From contig NZ_JABWGV010000002.1 of NCBI RefSeq assembly GCF_013370205.1, forward strand, positions 1-64,000: DNA of 64,000 nucleotides, given 5' to 3'. The notes beneath the pieces were generated by a model that worked only from the letters and a program-made list of their open reading frames with translations, ran no database searches and was not told where the DNA came from. Of the stretch, positions 34,282-42,212 are shown piece after piece. How positions within the stretch are numbered: the stretch's first letter is position 1; every line of letters begins with the position of its first letter. The DNA is from Qipengyuania atrilutea. GTDB lineage: Bacteria > Pseudomonadota > Alphaproteobacteria > Sphingomonadales > Sphingomonadaceae. The position numbers were made by a program, and so were the translations under genes.

Positions 34282-34754
34282 CGCGGCTTCCTTTTCGCAA
34301 GCAGATAGAGGATGGAAATCGCTCCGCTGACGGAGATCAGGAAATTCCATCCTGCCAGGGAAACGCCCAGCAGGTCCCACGGTGCCCTGTCGCAGCGGAT
34401 CATTGGCGCGGCGGAGATCGCATCGATTGCGCTAACGCCCTCGGCTCGCGCCGCCGTCGCGCAGTCGGTGACGCCCTGCCACCAGCCGTATTCGACGCCC
34501 GCATGGAACCCGCCAATAATGCCGGACACGAGGATCGCCAAGGCTGCGAGCGCGACCCACAGACGCGGCGGGCCGAGAACATAGGACATCAGACCCAGAC
34601 CGATTGCGGCGTAATGCGGATAGCGCTGCCACATGCACATCTCGCACGGGTAAAGGCCGAAGCCGTATTGCGAGATCAGCGCTCCGCCGATCAGCAGTGC
34701 CGGAATTCCGACCGCAAGGCGCTGCGCCAGCCGTGAGGACGGCGTGTCGATCAT
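34278..34754 (-). CDS. dsbB: Disulfide bond formation protein DsbB
   Basis: A 158-residue inner-membrane quinone reductase that reoxidises periplasmic DsbA. Four hydrophobic helices are visible. The first redox pair is Cys37-x2-Cys40 (CEMC) and the second pair is Cys98 and Cys121 in the second periplasmic loop. No dsbA is in the window. It is translationally coupled to coq7, a reasonable pairing because DsbB passes electrons to ubiquinone. Confidence 0.92.
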   Translation of the reverse strand: MIDTPSSRLAQRLAVGIPALLIGGALISQYGFGLYPCEMCMWQRYPHYAAIGLGLMSYVLGPPRLWVALAALAILVSGIIGGFHAGVEYGWWQGVTDCATAARAEGVSAIDAISAAPMIRCDRAPWDLLGVSLAGWNFLISVSGAISILYLLAKRKPR

Positions 34755-34810
34755 GGTCGCGAACCGGTCATGCAGGAATGAGGCGCCATATAAGCGCGTT
34801 TTCTATCAGC

Positions 34811-36160
34811 TCAGTTGCGCTTGGCCACCGTATTCGGCGCTGTCCGCCGCAAGGTCTTCAGCGCGTAATCGAGCTGGAAGTCCTCGATTCCCTTTTCCTT
34901 CAGCTCCTCAGCGGTGAACTGGAAGCGCGGATCGTCGAGCCGGTCCTGCTCCATCGCATCGTCTTCGACACCAAGCTCGTTGATGAGATGCCCGCGCAGA
35001 TCGGATTCGCGCCGCATGAACTTGGAACGCAAGGCAAGGTCGGGATCGCTCAGCTGCGGCACGGCGATATCGGGCTTGATGCCGCCTTCCTGCACCGAAT
35101 GACCCGAAGGCGTGAAGTAACGCGCCGTCGTCAGCTTGAGCGCGGCTTCGCGGCCCAGCGGCAGGAGCGACTGGACGCTGCCCTTGCCGAAGCTGCGCTC
35201 GCCCATGATGACTGCACGCCGGTGATCCTGCAGGGCTCCCGCCACGATCTCGGAAGCCGACGCCGAACCGGCGTCGATCAATACGATCATCGGCACGTCG
35301 CTCGCGATGTCCCCGCGGAACACGCTCTCCGCATCGTAGAGCAGGGTTTCGCCGCGTGCACGGCCCCGCTGCGAGACGATCCGGCCGTCGTCGAGGAACA
35401 GGTCGGACAGCGCCACGGCCTCGTCAAGCGAGCCGCCCGGATTGGACCGCAGATCGAGCACCAGACCCGTAATCCGGCCCGATGCTTCTTTCTGCAAATT
35501 GTTCCACGCGGCATAGACGTCGCTGCCCACATCGCGGGAGAATTCGTTGACCGTAATGACGCCGATATTGCCGGCTTCGAGCTTGGAAGTAACCGGTTCG
35601 AGCTCGATCACGCCGCGCGTCACATTGACGTCGAACGGTTCGTCGCGGCCCGGCCGGAATACGGTCAGCTCGATGGACGTGCCTGCGGGTCCGCGCATCA
35701 TGCCGACCGCTTCGTCGAGGTCGTTGCCGTAGATGAGCTTGCCGTCGAGATGCGTGATGTAGTCGCCCGCCTTCAGACCAGCCTGGTCGGCAGGGCTGCC
35801 GCGGAACGGCGAAATGATCTTAACCGCACCGTCTTCCTGCACCACCGAAAGGCCAAGGCCCGAGTAGTTGCCGTCGATCAGCGTTTCGAGTCGCTGAAGG
35901 TCCTGCCCGTCGAGATAGGCGCTATGCGGATCGAGCGATGCAAGCATTCCGTCGATCGCGCCGCGGATCAGCTTCTCGTCGTCCACCTCTTCCACGTAGC
36001 TTGCCTTGATCCGCTCGTAAGTAGCGAAAAGGCGCGCGAATTCGGGCCCTGCACGTCCGTCGACCTGCGCCATGCTGGCAGTTGTCGCGGGAATGAGCGC
36101 GACGGCCGTGACCAGCGCGGCAGCTTTCAAGGTAGGGCGGGCGAATGCGGCGATCTTCAT
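34811..36160 (-). CDS. S41 family C-terminal processing peptidase (CtpA-like)
   Basis: A 449-residue periplasmic serine protease. A signal peptide (residues ~1-30, ending ASMAQ) is followed by an N-terminal helical region, a PDZ domain (~85-165; DGNYSGLGLSV to GLKAGDYI) and the S41 core with the serine motif DAGSASASEIVAGAL and the general-base Lys in GKGSVQ. It cleaves proteins from C-terminal ends and in alphaproteobacteria acts on envelope targets. ATG 36160 is chosen (AGGAG 11 nt upstream). It lies just downstream of the envC-like gene, consistent with co-regulated peptidoglycan maintenance. Confidence 0.92.
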   Translation of the reverse strand: MKIAAFARPTLKAAALVTAVALIPATTASMAQVDGRAGPEFARLFATYERIKASYVEEVDDEKLIRGAIDGMLASLDPHSAYLDGQDLQRLETLIDGNYSGLGLSVVQEDGAVKIISPFRGSPADQAGLKAGDYITHLDGKLIYGNDLDEAVGMMRGPAGTSIELTVFRPGRDEPFDVNVTRGVIELEPVTSKLEAGNIGVITVNEFSRDVGSDVYAAWNNLQKEASGRITGLVLDLRSNPGGSLDEAVALSDLFLDDGRIVSQRGRARGETLLYDAESVFRGDIASDVPMIVLIDAGSASASEIVAGALQDHRRAVIMGERSFGKGSVQSLLPLGREAALKLTTARYFTPSGHSVQEGGIKPDIAVPQLSDPDLALRSKFMRRESDLRGHLINELGVEDDAMEQDRLDDPRFQFTAEELKEKGIEDFQLDYALKTLRRTAPNTVAKRN

Positions 36161-36224
36161 GGAATGGAATGCTCCTAGCAACTGCCGATATATATGCCTG
36201 ACCGCTGCTTAATGCCAGATTAGT

Positions 36225-37487
36225 TCATTGAGCGGCCGCGTACTCGAGCGGATTGACCGGCTTGTTCGCCCGCCGCAGTTCGAGCAGGATCTCCGGGCGC
36301 GTAGTGCCGGTCCTCCCCAGCGGACCGCCAGCGGCGAGTGTGTCACCCACCTCCACGTCGAGGTCTTCGAGGCCCGTCACGAGGCTGGTCCAACCCTTGC
36401 CGTGCTCGATGATAGCGATCTGGCCGAACCCGCGGTAGGGGCCGGCGAAGGCCACGCGCCCCGCCGCCGGTGCGACGACCTGCGCGCGCCCGTTCGGCTC
36501 GATGACGATACCCGACTGCCGCATCCCGCTGCCGCCCTGCTCGCCGAAGCCTGCCGTAACGCGTCCGATGACCGGCAGACGGTAATCTTCAGGACCGGAA
36601 GCAGAGGCGCCCGCCCTTGCGCCGCTTTGCTTCGCTGCCGCCGCCATGCGCGAGGCGGCACGCCGAGCGGTCGGCTGCGCTGGGCGCATGATCGGTCCGG
36701 GCAGATCTGCAAGCGCGGCGCTTTGCGATCCGCTCGCGCCTATCTGCGACAGAAGCCCGTTCAGGCTGCGTGCCTGTGCTGCGAGTTCGTGCGCTCGCTC
36801 CGTCTGCTGGCGCGCCTCCCCAGAAGCCTTACGCGAAGCAAGGCGCCGTTTGCGAAGATCGGCCTGCAGCCGCGTGCGCCGTGCGCGCAGGTCGCGCTCG
36901 CTTCGTGCTAGCGCCGCAAGCGCTTGCTCGCTTTCGCGTGCCAGCGCCTGACTTCGCTCGAGCTCTTGTCGAAGGTCCACTGTCCGCTCCCGGATCGCTG
37001 GGACCGTCTGGTCGAGCACGGCTCGTAGATAGACGGTCTCCTTAAGCGATCCCGGTTGCAACGCAGTCAGCGAAAGCGGCCGCGCAGTGAGCCGCTGAAG
37101 CGCCGCTGTCAGCCGCACTAGGGGCTCGCGTTTCTCTGCAAGCGCTCCGTCGATGATTCGGCCTTGGCGCGCGATCAGCGTCATGCGAGTGCGTGCCGCC
37201 GCCATGCTGGCCTCCTCGAGCTGGATCTGACCGGCCAGCGACGCAAGTTCGCGGTTCGCCCGCTCCGCACCCGCCAGATCGGCTTCAGCCGCTTCGCGTA
37301 GCTCGTCGGCGCGGCGCCGCGCGGCTTGTTCTTGTCTTTGAGCCCGCGCCAGATCTTTCCGAATTTCGGTCAAACTTTTGCCGGACGCGGAGTGCGATTG
37401 CGCCAGCAAGGGCTGGATCATCGCCGCTCCGAAGACGAGCGCCGTGCCAATCAGGATGGCGGCGATCAGGACAATAAGTTTGCGCAT
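36225..37487 (-). CDS. EnvC-like murein hydrolase activator with degenerate LytM domain
   Basis: A 420-residue exported protein. Signal or anchor segment (residues ~4-28), then ~220 residues of alanine/arginine-rich coiled coil, then a LytM/M23 fold from ~residue 300. All zinc ligand positions are changed: the usual HxxxD is RQSGIVIEP, the YAHL position is VTGL, and the HLHFE position is PEILLEL. It should therefore lack hydrolase activity and act as an activator of amidases, as E. coli EnvC does. The rlmH gene lies immediately upstream, the CtpA-like gene downstream. Confidence 0.88.
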   Translation of the reverse strand: MRKLIVLIAAILIGTALVFGAAMIQPLLAQSHSASGKSLTEIRKDLARAQRQEQAARRRADELREAAEADLAGAERANRELASLAGQIQLEEASMAAARTRMTLIARQGRIIDGALAEKREPLVRLTAALQRLTARPLSLTALQPGSLKETVYLRAVLDQTVPAIRERTVDLRQELERSQALARESEQALAALARSERDLRARRTRLQADLRKRRLASRKASGEARQQTERAHELAAQARSLNGLLSQIGASGSQSAALADLPGPIMRPAQPTARRAASRMAAAAKQSGARAGASASGPEDYRLPVIGRVTAGFGEQGGSGMRQSGIVIEPNGRAQVVAPAAGRVAFAGPYRGFGQIAIIEHGKGWTSLVTGLEDLDVEVGDTLAAGGPLGRTGTTRPEILLELRRANKPVNPLEYAAAQ

Positions 37488-37506
37488 TTCGCGCCATCAT
37501 GCCCGA

Positions 37507-37929
37507 TCAGCCCGAGCGATGGTAGGGGTGTCCGCTGACGATCGTCGTGACGCGGTAAAGCTGCTCTGCCAGCATGGCGCGGGCAAGCAGGTGCGGCCAC
37601 GTCGCCTTGCCGAACGCCAGCAGCAGGTCTGCGGACTTCCGCTCTTCGAGCGAATGGCCGTCGGCCGCCCCCAGCACGAAGCGGGCCTCGCGGACACCGT
37701 CGTCACGCCAAGACCGAAGTATTTTGGCCAGTTTTTCGGAAGGGAGATCACGTCCCCGCTCGTTGAGCAGGACGGTCTTAAAGGGCGTCGCGGCATCGGG
37801 AACACGCCCGCCCGTTTCCGGCAGTTCGGTCAGTTTGAACGGCCAGGTGATGCGCTTCTCGTACCGCTGGACCAGTTCGGCTTCGGGCGAACGACCGATC
37901 TTTCCGCGCGCGACGATATGGAGCAGCAC
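37507..37929 (-). CDS. rlmH: 23S rRNA (pseudouridine-1915-N3) methyltransferase RlmH
   Basis: A 140-residue SPOUT-class methyltransferase that methylates pseudouridine 1915 in helix 69 of 23S rRNA after subunit joining. The knotted SAM-binding part contains FVLGAADGHS and the C-terminus is VSGHPYHRSG, close to the family's canonical HPYHR ending. It follows rsfS by 12 bp, the usual gene order (nadD-rsfS-rlmH). Confidence 0.95.
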   Translation of the reverse strand: MLLHIVARGKIGRSPEAELVQRYEKRITWPFKLTELPETGGRVPDAATPFKTVLLNERGRDLPSEKLAKILRSWRDDGVREARFVLGAADGHSLEERKSADLLLAFGKATWPHLLARAMLAEQLYRVTTIVSGHPYHRSG

Positions 37930-37941
37930 CGCCCTATCGGA

Positions 37942-38364
37942 TCAGGCGTTTCCGGCAGCTACCGGCGGCGCGTCGCCGAATGCCCACATCCGCTCGAGAT
38001 TGTAGAAACTCCGCACTTCCGGGCGGAACAGGTGGATGACGACATCGCCGGCATCGACCAGTACCCAGTCTGCGGCTGGCAGCCCTTCGAGCCTTACCGG
38101 ACCCATTCCGGCCTGCTTAATCCGCTCGGTCAGTTTCTGCGCGATGGACGCGACCTGCCGCGTGGACCGGCCTGAAGCGATGACCATATGGTCCGCGATC
38201 GAGCTTTTACCTTCGAGCGGAATAGAAACGACTTCCTGCGCCTGGTTCTCGTCGAGCTCGTCGAGGACGAGTTCGAGCAATTCGCGGCTCGGGACGTCAG
38301 TCATGGGTGAACGGGCGGGCGCGGTGCCGCCGATTGTCGTAATATCTGTGTGCGCCTCTGGCAT
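37942..38364 (-). CDS. rsfS: Ribosome silencing factor RsfS
   Basis: RsfS binds ribosomal protein uL14 and blocks subunit joining when nutrients are short. The protein carries the family core: DHMVIASGRSTRQVASIA, GLPAADWVLVDAGDVVIHLF and the C-terminal RPEVRSFYNLERMWAFGD. The start is ambiguous. ATG 38364 gives 140 residues; an in-frame TTG at 38391 and ATG at 38304 (MTDVPSREL) are alternatives, the last giving the more usual ~120-residue length but no Shine-Dalgarno. Confidence 0.93.
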   Translation of the reverse strand: MPEAHTDITTIGGTAPARSPMTDVPSRELLELVLDELDENQAQEVVSIPLEGKSSIADHMVIASGRSTRQVASIAQKLTERIKQAGMGPVRLEGLPAADWVLVDAGDVVIHLFRPEVRSFYNLERMWAFGDAPPVAAGNA

Positions 38365-38424
38365 GGGCGTGCTTCCAACTCCTTGGATCAATTGATTGGC
38401 GAATATGGGGATTGCGGCAGTACA

Positions 38425-39075
38425 TTACGAGGTCTCGGCCTCTTCCACCAGCAGGCGCGTTAATCGATCGCGTAGCGCCGCGCTTCGATATTGCTCCGCC
38501 CAATCGGGCCGCTCGCGGCGGATCGCCGTGGCAGAGCGGGCATCGGGATCAAAACGCAATATAGTCAGTGCCGGTGCACTCCTCGCCCCGGCTTTTGCAA
38601 AACTGGCTGCAGGCACGCGGTGGCGCCTAAGCCATGCCATCGCGGGGCTGGCGATAGCGGCTGCATCATAGCCGGGCCGCGCGATCACTGCAATCGGCAT
38701 CGCTCGGGCAATGTCGCGCCATTGCCTCCAGCGGTGGAACTCTGCGAGATTGTCGGCGCCCATCAGCCATACGAAGTTATGCTTCGGATAACGCCGCTTC
38801 AGCGCGCGCAGCGTATCGACAGTATAGCGCGTACCGAGTTGCCGTTCGATCGTAGTCGGCACGATCGGTGCGCGGCGAGCCTGCTTAAGCGCCGAAGCGA
38901 AGCGGGCAGACAGCGGTGCCATGCCTTCACGCGGTTTGAGCGGATTGCCGGGCGAGACCAGCCACCACACTTCGTCGAGCGCGAGTGCCTCCAGAGCGAA
39001 CAGCGATATCCGGCGGTGCGCACCGTGTGCGGGGTTGAAGCTCCCTCCCAGCAGCCCGACGCGCTTGGCCGTCAT
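38425..39075 (-). CDS. nadD: Nicotinate-nucleotide adenylyltransferase
   Basis: NadD makes nicotinic acid adenine dinucleotide from NaMN and ATP in NAD synthesis. The nucleotidyltransferase loop GGSFNPAHGAHRRIS is at residues ~9-23, followed by WWLVSPGNPLKP, TVDTLRALKRRYP and FVWLMGADNL. ATG 39075 is set by a one-base TGATG overlap with the proA stop; the frame is open to 39111. The late motif is SATAIRRE, a variant of the ISSTxIR element. Confidence 0.94.
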   Translation of the reverse strand: MTAKRVGLLGGSFNPAHGAHRRISLFALEALALDEVWWLVSPGNPLKPREGMAPLSARFASALKQARRAPIVPTTIERQLGTRYTVDTLRALKRRYPKHNFVWLMGADNLAEFHRWRQWRDIARAMPIAVIARPGYDAAAIASPAMAWLRRHRVPAASFAKAGARSAPALTILRFDPDARSATAIRRERPDWAEQYRSAALRDRLTRLLVEEAETS

Positions 39076-40361
39076 CAGGGGCGGGTCTGACCCGTCCCGC
39101 GCACTTGCCATTTATACGTAGTAAGGCCTTCGAGCGCCACCGGTCCGCGTGCGTGCAGGCGACCGGTCGCAATCCCGATCTCTGCTCCAAGGCCGAACTC
39201 GCCCCCATCGGCGAACTGGCTCGACGCGTTGACCATTACGATCGCCGAATCGACTTCGTTCAGGAACCGCTCCGTCACCTTATCGTCCGACGAGATAACC
39301 ACATCGGTATGGCCAGAACTGTGCCGGGCGATATGCTCAAGCGCATCGTCGAGCCCGCCGACCACCGCTACCGACAGTTTCGGTTCGAGATATTCGGTAT
39401 CCCAATCCGACGCTTGAGCCGCCGAAATTCGGCTGTCGAGCGCCTGCGCCGCTTCGTTGCCGACGACTTCGCAGCCCGCATCGAGGATAGCGGAAACGAC
39501 CTCTTCGCCGTTCGCGAAATCGCTATCGATCAGCAGCGTTTCCATGGCGCCGCAGATGCCCGTCCGGCGCATCTTCGCGTTCACCGCGACCTCGCGCGCC
39601 ATCTCGGGATCGGCGGAAGCATCGATGTAGGTGTGGCAAATCCCGTCGAGGTGGGCGAGCACCGGCACGCGCGCGTCGTTCTGTACGCGCTCGACCAGAC
39701 CCTTGCCGCCGCGCGGGACGATCATGTCGATCTCTCCGCTCGCCTTCAGCATCGCGCCGACCGCTTCGCGTTCCTGCGTCGGCATGAGCTGGACCGCCGC
39801 TTCGGGCACACCCTTTTCCGCCATGCCTTCAGCCAGAGCGGCATGGAGCGCCCGGTTCGAATGCACCGCCTCGCTGCCGCCGCGCAGGATCGCGGCATTG
39901 CCGGCACGTACGCAAAGGACCGCCGCATCAATGGTCACATTGGGCCGGCTCTCATATATGATGCCGATGACGCCTACCGGCACGCGGACCCGCGAAAGTT
40001 CGAGGCCGTTCGGTCGCTTGTCGGTCGAAAGAACCTCGCCGACCGGATCTGGCAGGCCCGCTACGGCTTCGACTGCGCTGGCGATCCCTTCGAGCCGGTC
40101 TTCGTCGAGCTTCAACCGGTCGAGCAAGGCATCAGTCAGGCCGCTCTCGCGCCCCGCAGCCATATCCTTCTCGTTGGCAGCGAGAATATCCGCCTTCTGC
40201 GCCCGAAGCGCGTGGGCTGCGCTCCTGAGAGCGGCTGCCTTCTCGATGTCGGACATGCGCGCCAGCCGCATCTGCGCGGCGCGAGCGTCCTTCGCCAGCG
40301 AACTGATGAGCGCGGTGTAATCGGTGGTCGGGGCGGGCTTGGTCGTTGTCTGCTGTGTCAT
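39075..40361 (-). CDS. proA: Glutamate-5-semialdehyde dehydrogenase (gamma-glutamyl phosphate reductase)
   Basis: ProA reduces gamma-glutamyl phosphate to glutamate semialdehyde in proline synthesis. This 428-residue aldehyde-dehydrogenase-fold protein shows VPVGVIGIIYESRPNVT, the glycine-rich IVPRGGKGL, the catalytic cysteine in RRTGICGAMETLL, and EFGLGAEIGIATGRLHARGP near the end. ATG 40361 is preferred; ATG 40370 is nearby and the frame is open to 40490. proB is not adjacent. It leads the coupled proA-nadD pair. Confidence 0.95.
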   Translation of the reverse strand: MTQQTTTKPAPTTDYTALISSLAKDARAAQMRLARMSDIEKAAALRSAAHALRAQKADILAANEKDMAAGRESGLTDALLDRLKLDEDRLEGIASAVEAVAGLPDPVGEVLSTDKRPNGLELSRVRVPVGVIGIIYESRPNVTIDAAVLCVRAGNAAILRGGSEAVHSNRALHAALAEGMAEKGVPEAAVQLMPTQEREAVGAMLKASGEIDMIVPRGGKGLVERVQNDARVPVLAHLDGICHTYIDASADPEMAREVAVNAKMRRTGICGAMETLLIDSDFANGEEVVSAILDAGCEVVGNEAAQALDSRISAAQASDWDTEYLEPKLSVAVVGGLDDALEHIARHSSGHTDVVISSDDKVTERFLNEVDSAIVMVNASSQFADGGEFGLGAEIGIATGRLHARGPVALEGLTTYKWQVRGTGQTRP

Positions 40362-40636
40362 GGCTAACATGTAGCAAGCCACCGGGACAAATAAAGGGCG
40401 GAGTTCCGCGGTTTTTCCATTTGTCACCTCGGACGCCGAATCTTCATGCGCAGCGCTGTGCCAAACGCAACAAATGGATTTGGTTCCCAAAGAGTGCGCA
40501 AAAATATCAACATTGGGCTCAACTCACCCCGCTGCCCCTTCGGTTCACCCCTTAGCGGCGCCGGACGTATCGAAATTATTAACCTTTATCCGTAGGAACT
40601 GGCTGGGTCTTATAAACACGACGACGGGGGTCGCAC
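40362..40636. other. 275-bp intergenic region between divergent proA and M23 peptidase genes
   Basis: This is the largest gene-free gap in the window. It must hold both promoters. A TTAACC sequence (40579-40584), half of a CtrA-type site, is present on the peptidase side and a CTTATAA sequence follows near 40611-40617, but no clear -35/-10 pair stands out. No terminator or RNA gene is seen. Confidence 0.5.
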
Positions 40637-41797
40637 TTGCGAAACGAAACAACCGAAGCCGGTCTAATGACGCGCGTCCGGGCTCTTTTTCCGGAACGCG
40701 AATTCTTCATGCGCTCCCAGGGACAGGTGCGTTTCATCACCGTGACATCACGGTTCCAGATGATTGCTGCCGCCATCGTTCTTGCCGCATTGCTCGGCTG
40801 GGCCGTATCGCTCGCGATGATGGGATGGACGCAGTACCGCGCTCAGGCCGATCTCGCGTCGCTCTCGCAGCGCGAAGCCAAGGTCACCACGGCGGAAGAA
40901 CGTGTCGAAGCCTACCGCGACAATATCGGCGAGGTCGCAGCCGACCTCGAAAAGCGGCAGGAATTCCTCGAAAACATGGTTCCGACGCTGCCGGAAGACC
41001 TCGTCGCCGAAGTTAGTGGGGCCGAATCCACGACCGAAGCGGCTCGCACCGTTTCGAAGATCAGCGCGGTTCTTCCCGAAGCCGCGGCACTCGCTCGGAT
41101 GGAAAAGCGCCAGCTCGATTTCGTCGAGAAGCTGACGCATCTCGCCGATTACCGCGCCGAGCGCGCCGAAACCGCCCTGCGCAAACTTGGCCTCGATCCG
41201 TCGGCGGTTCTACGCAAGGCCGAACGCGAAGCGATGGGTGGTCCACTGGAGCGACTTTCCACCGCCAGCGACGGCTCGATCGATCCGCGGTTCGAGCGAA
41301 TGGGCCTCAGCCTTGCGCGCATGAGCGCGCTGGAGCAGGTCCTTGACGGCGTGCCGCAAGTCCTTCCTGCCAGCATCGAATCCATTTCATCGGGCTTCGG
41401 TTACCGCCGCGACCCGTTCAGCGGGAGCGGCGCGATGCATAACGGCCTCGATTTCCGCGGCGCGACCGGCACTCCGATCCGCTCAGCCGCAGAAGGGAAA
41501 GTCACCTTCGTCGGCCGTAAGGGCGGCTACGGCAAGGTCGTCGAAATTTCGCACGGCAACGGCCTGATGACCCGCTATGCGCATATGTCGCGCTTTGCCG
41601 CCAAGGTCGGTATGCGGGTAGACGCCGGCGATGTTATCGGCGCCATCGGCAGCACCGGCCGCTCGACCGGCCCGCATCTCCACTTCGAAGTCCGCATCCA
41701 CAATCGCCCGGTCAATCCGCGCCCATTCCTGGAAACCGCACCTCATGTTCTCAAAGAAGTCCGCGCCGTCCCCGGAAAGCCCCACGAAGATGCCTAA
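40637..41797 (+). CDS. M23 family peptidoglycan endopeptidase (membrane-anchored)
   Basis: A 386-residue protein with a short cytoplasmic N-terminus, one transmembrane helix (~residues 42-64), a coiled-coil region (~70-120) and a canonical LytM/M23 domain (~250-370). Zinc ligands are intact: His268 and Asp272 in MHNGLDF, and HLHFE with His347/His349; YAHMS provides the additional His. It should cut peptide cross-bridges in the periplasm. The start is TTG 40637 after a GGGGG box, with ATG 40667 as alternative. The bactofilin gene begins inside its last 53 nt, pointing to a joint role in localised wall remodelling. Confidence 0.9.
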   Translation: MRNETTEAGLMTRVRALFPEREFFMRSQGQVRFITVTSRFQMIAAAIVLAALLGWAVSLAMMGWTQYRAQADLASLSQREAKVTTAEERVEAYRDNIGEVAADLEKRQEFLENMVPTLPEDLVAEVSGAESTTEAARTVSKISAVLPEAAALARMEKRQLDFVEKLTHLADYRAERAETALRKLGLDPSAVLRKAEREAMGGPLERLSTASDGSIDPRFERMGLSLARMSALEQVLDGVPQVLPASIESISSGFGYRRDPFSGSGAMHNGLDFRGATGTPIRSAAEGKVTFVGRKGGYGKVVEISHGNGLMTRYAHMSRFAAKVGMRVDAGDVIGAIGSTGRSTGPHLHFEVRIHNRPVNPRPFLETAPHVLKEVRAVPGKPHEDA

Positions 41798-42203
41798 GCA
41801 GGTGGCAAGCGGCGGCAAGTCGACCTTCTCCGTCATCGGATCGGACATCACCGTTACCGGCGATATCGACGCTTCGGCGGATTTGCACATTGACGGTAAG
41901 GTCGAAGGCGACATCGCCTGCTGCGCGCTCGTGCAGGGCGAGACCAGCGTCGTCACCGGCAGCGTAACGGCAGAAACCGCCCGGCTCGCCGGAACGGTCA
42001 AGGGTTCGATCTCCGCGCGCGAACTGGTCGTGCTGAAGTCGGCGCGCATTCATGGCGACGTCCAATATGATGCGCTGACCATTGAGCAGGGAGCCGAGGT
42101 CGACGGGCGTTTCGCTCCCAAGGCAGCCAAGGATAAACCGGCCGGCAAGTCCTTCGAGGCCGCGAATTCGGACAGCGAACTGAAGCTCTCCGTCGCGAAC
42201 TAG
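41745..42203 (+). CDS. Bactofilin family cytoskeletal protein
   Basis: A 152-residue polymer-forming protein. The beta-helical bactofilin core (~residues 25-130) has the repeating pattern ITVTGDIDASADLHIDGKVEGDI, which I split as DITVTGDIDAS and LHIDGKVEGDI, with flanking disordered, lysine-rich ends. Bactofilins assemble without nucleotide into membrane-linked filaments that position wall enzymes. ATG 41745 (MFSKKS) is chosen from the typical sphingomonad N-terminus, giving a 53-nt overlap with the M23 gene; ATG 41790 (MPKQVAS) would overlap by 8 nt. Confidence 0.9.
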   Translation: MFSKKSAPSPESPTKMPKQVASGGKSTFSVIGSDITVTGDIDASADLHIDGKVEGDIACCALVQGETSVVTGSVTAETARLAGTVKGSISARELVVLKSARIHGDVQYDALTIEQGAEVDGRFAPKAAKDKPAGKSFEAANSDSELKLSVAN

Positions 42204-42212
42204 ACCGGCGCC

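Noticed and set aside
34604-36178. 524-codon open frame on the plus strand
   Set aside because: Antisense to the CtpA-like protease gene and dsbB; no domain, no ribosome site, arginine/histidine-rich composition of a shadow frame.
39105-40367. 420-codon plus-strand frame
   Set aside because: Antisense to proA, whose catalytic motifs are intact.
40579-40584. CtrA binding site upstream of the M23/bactofilin genes
   Set aside because: Only one TTAACC half-site is present; no second TTAA at the required spacing was found.
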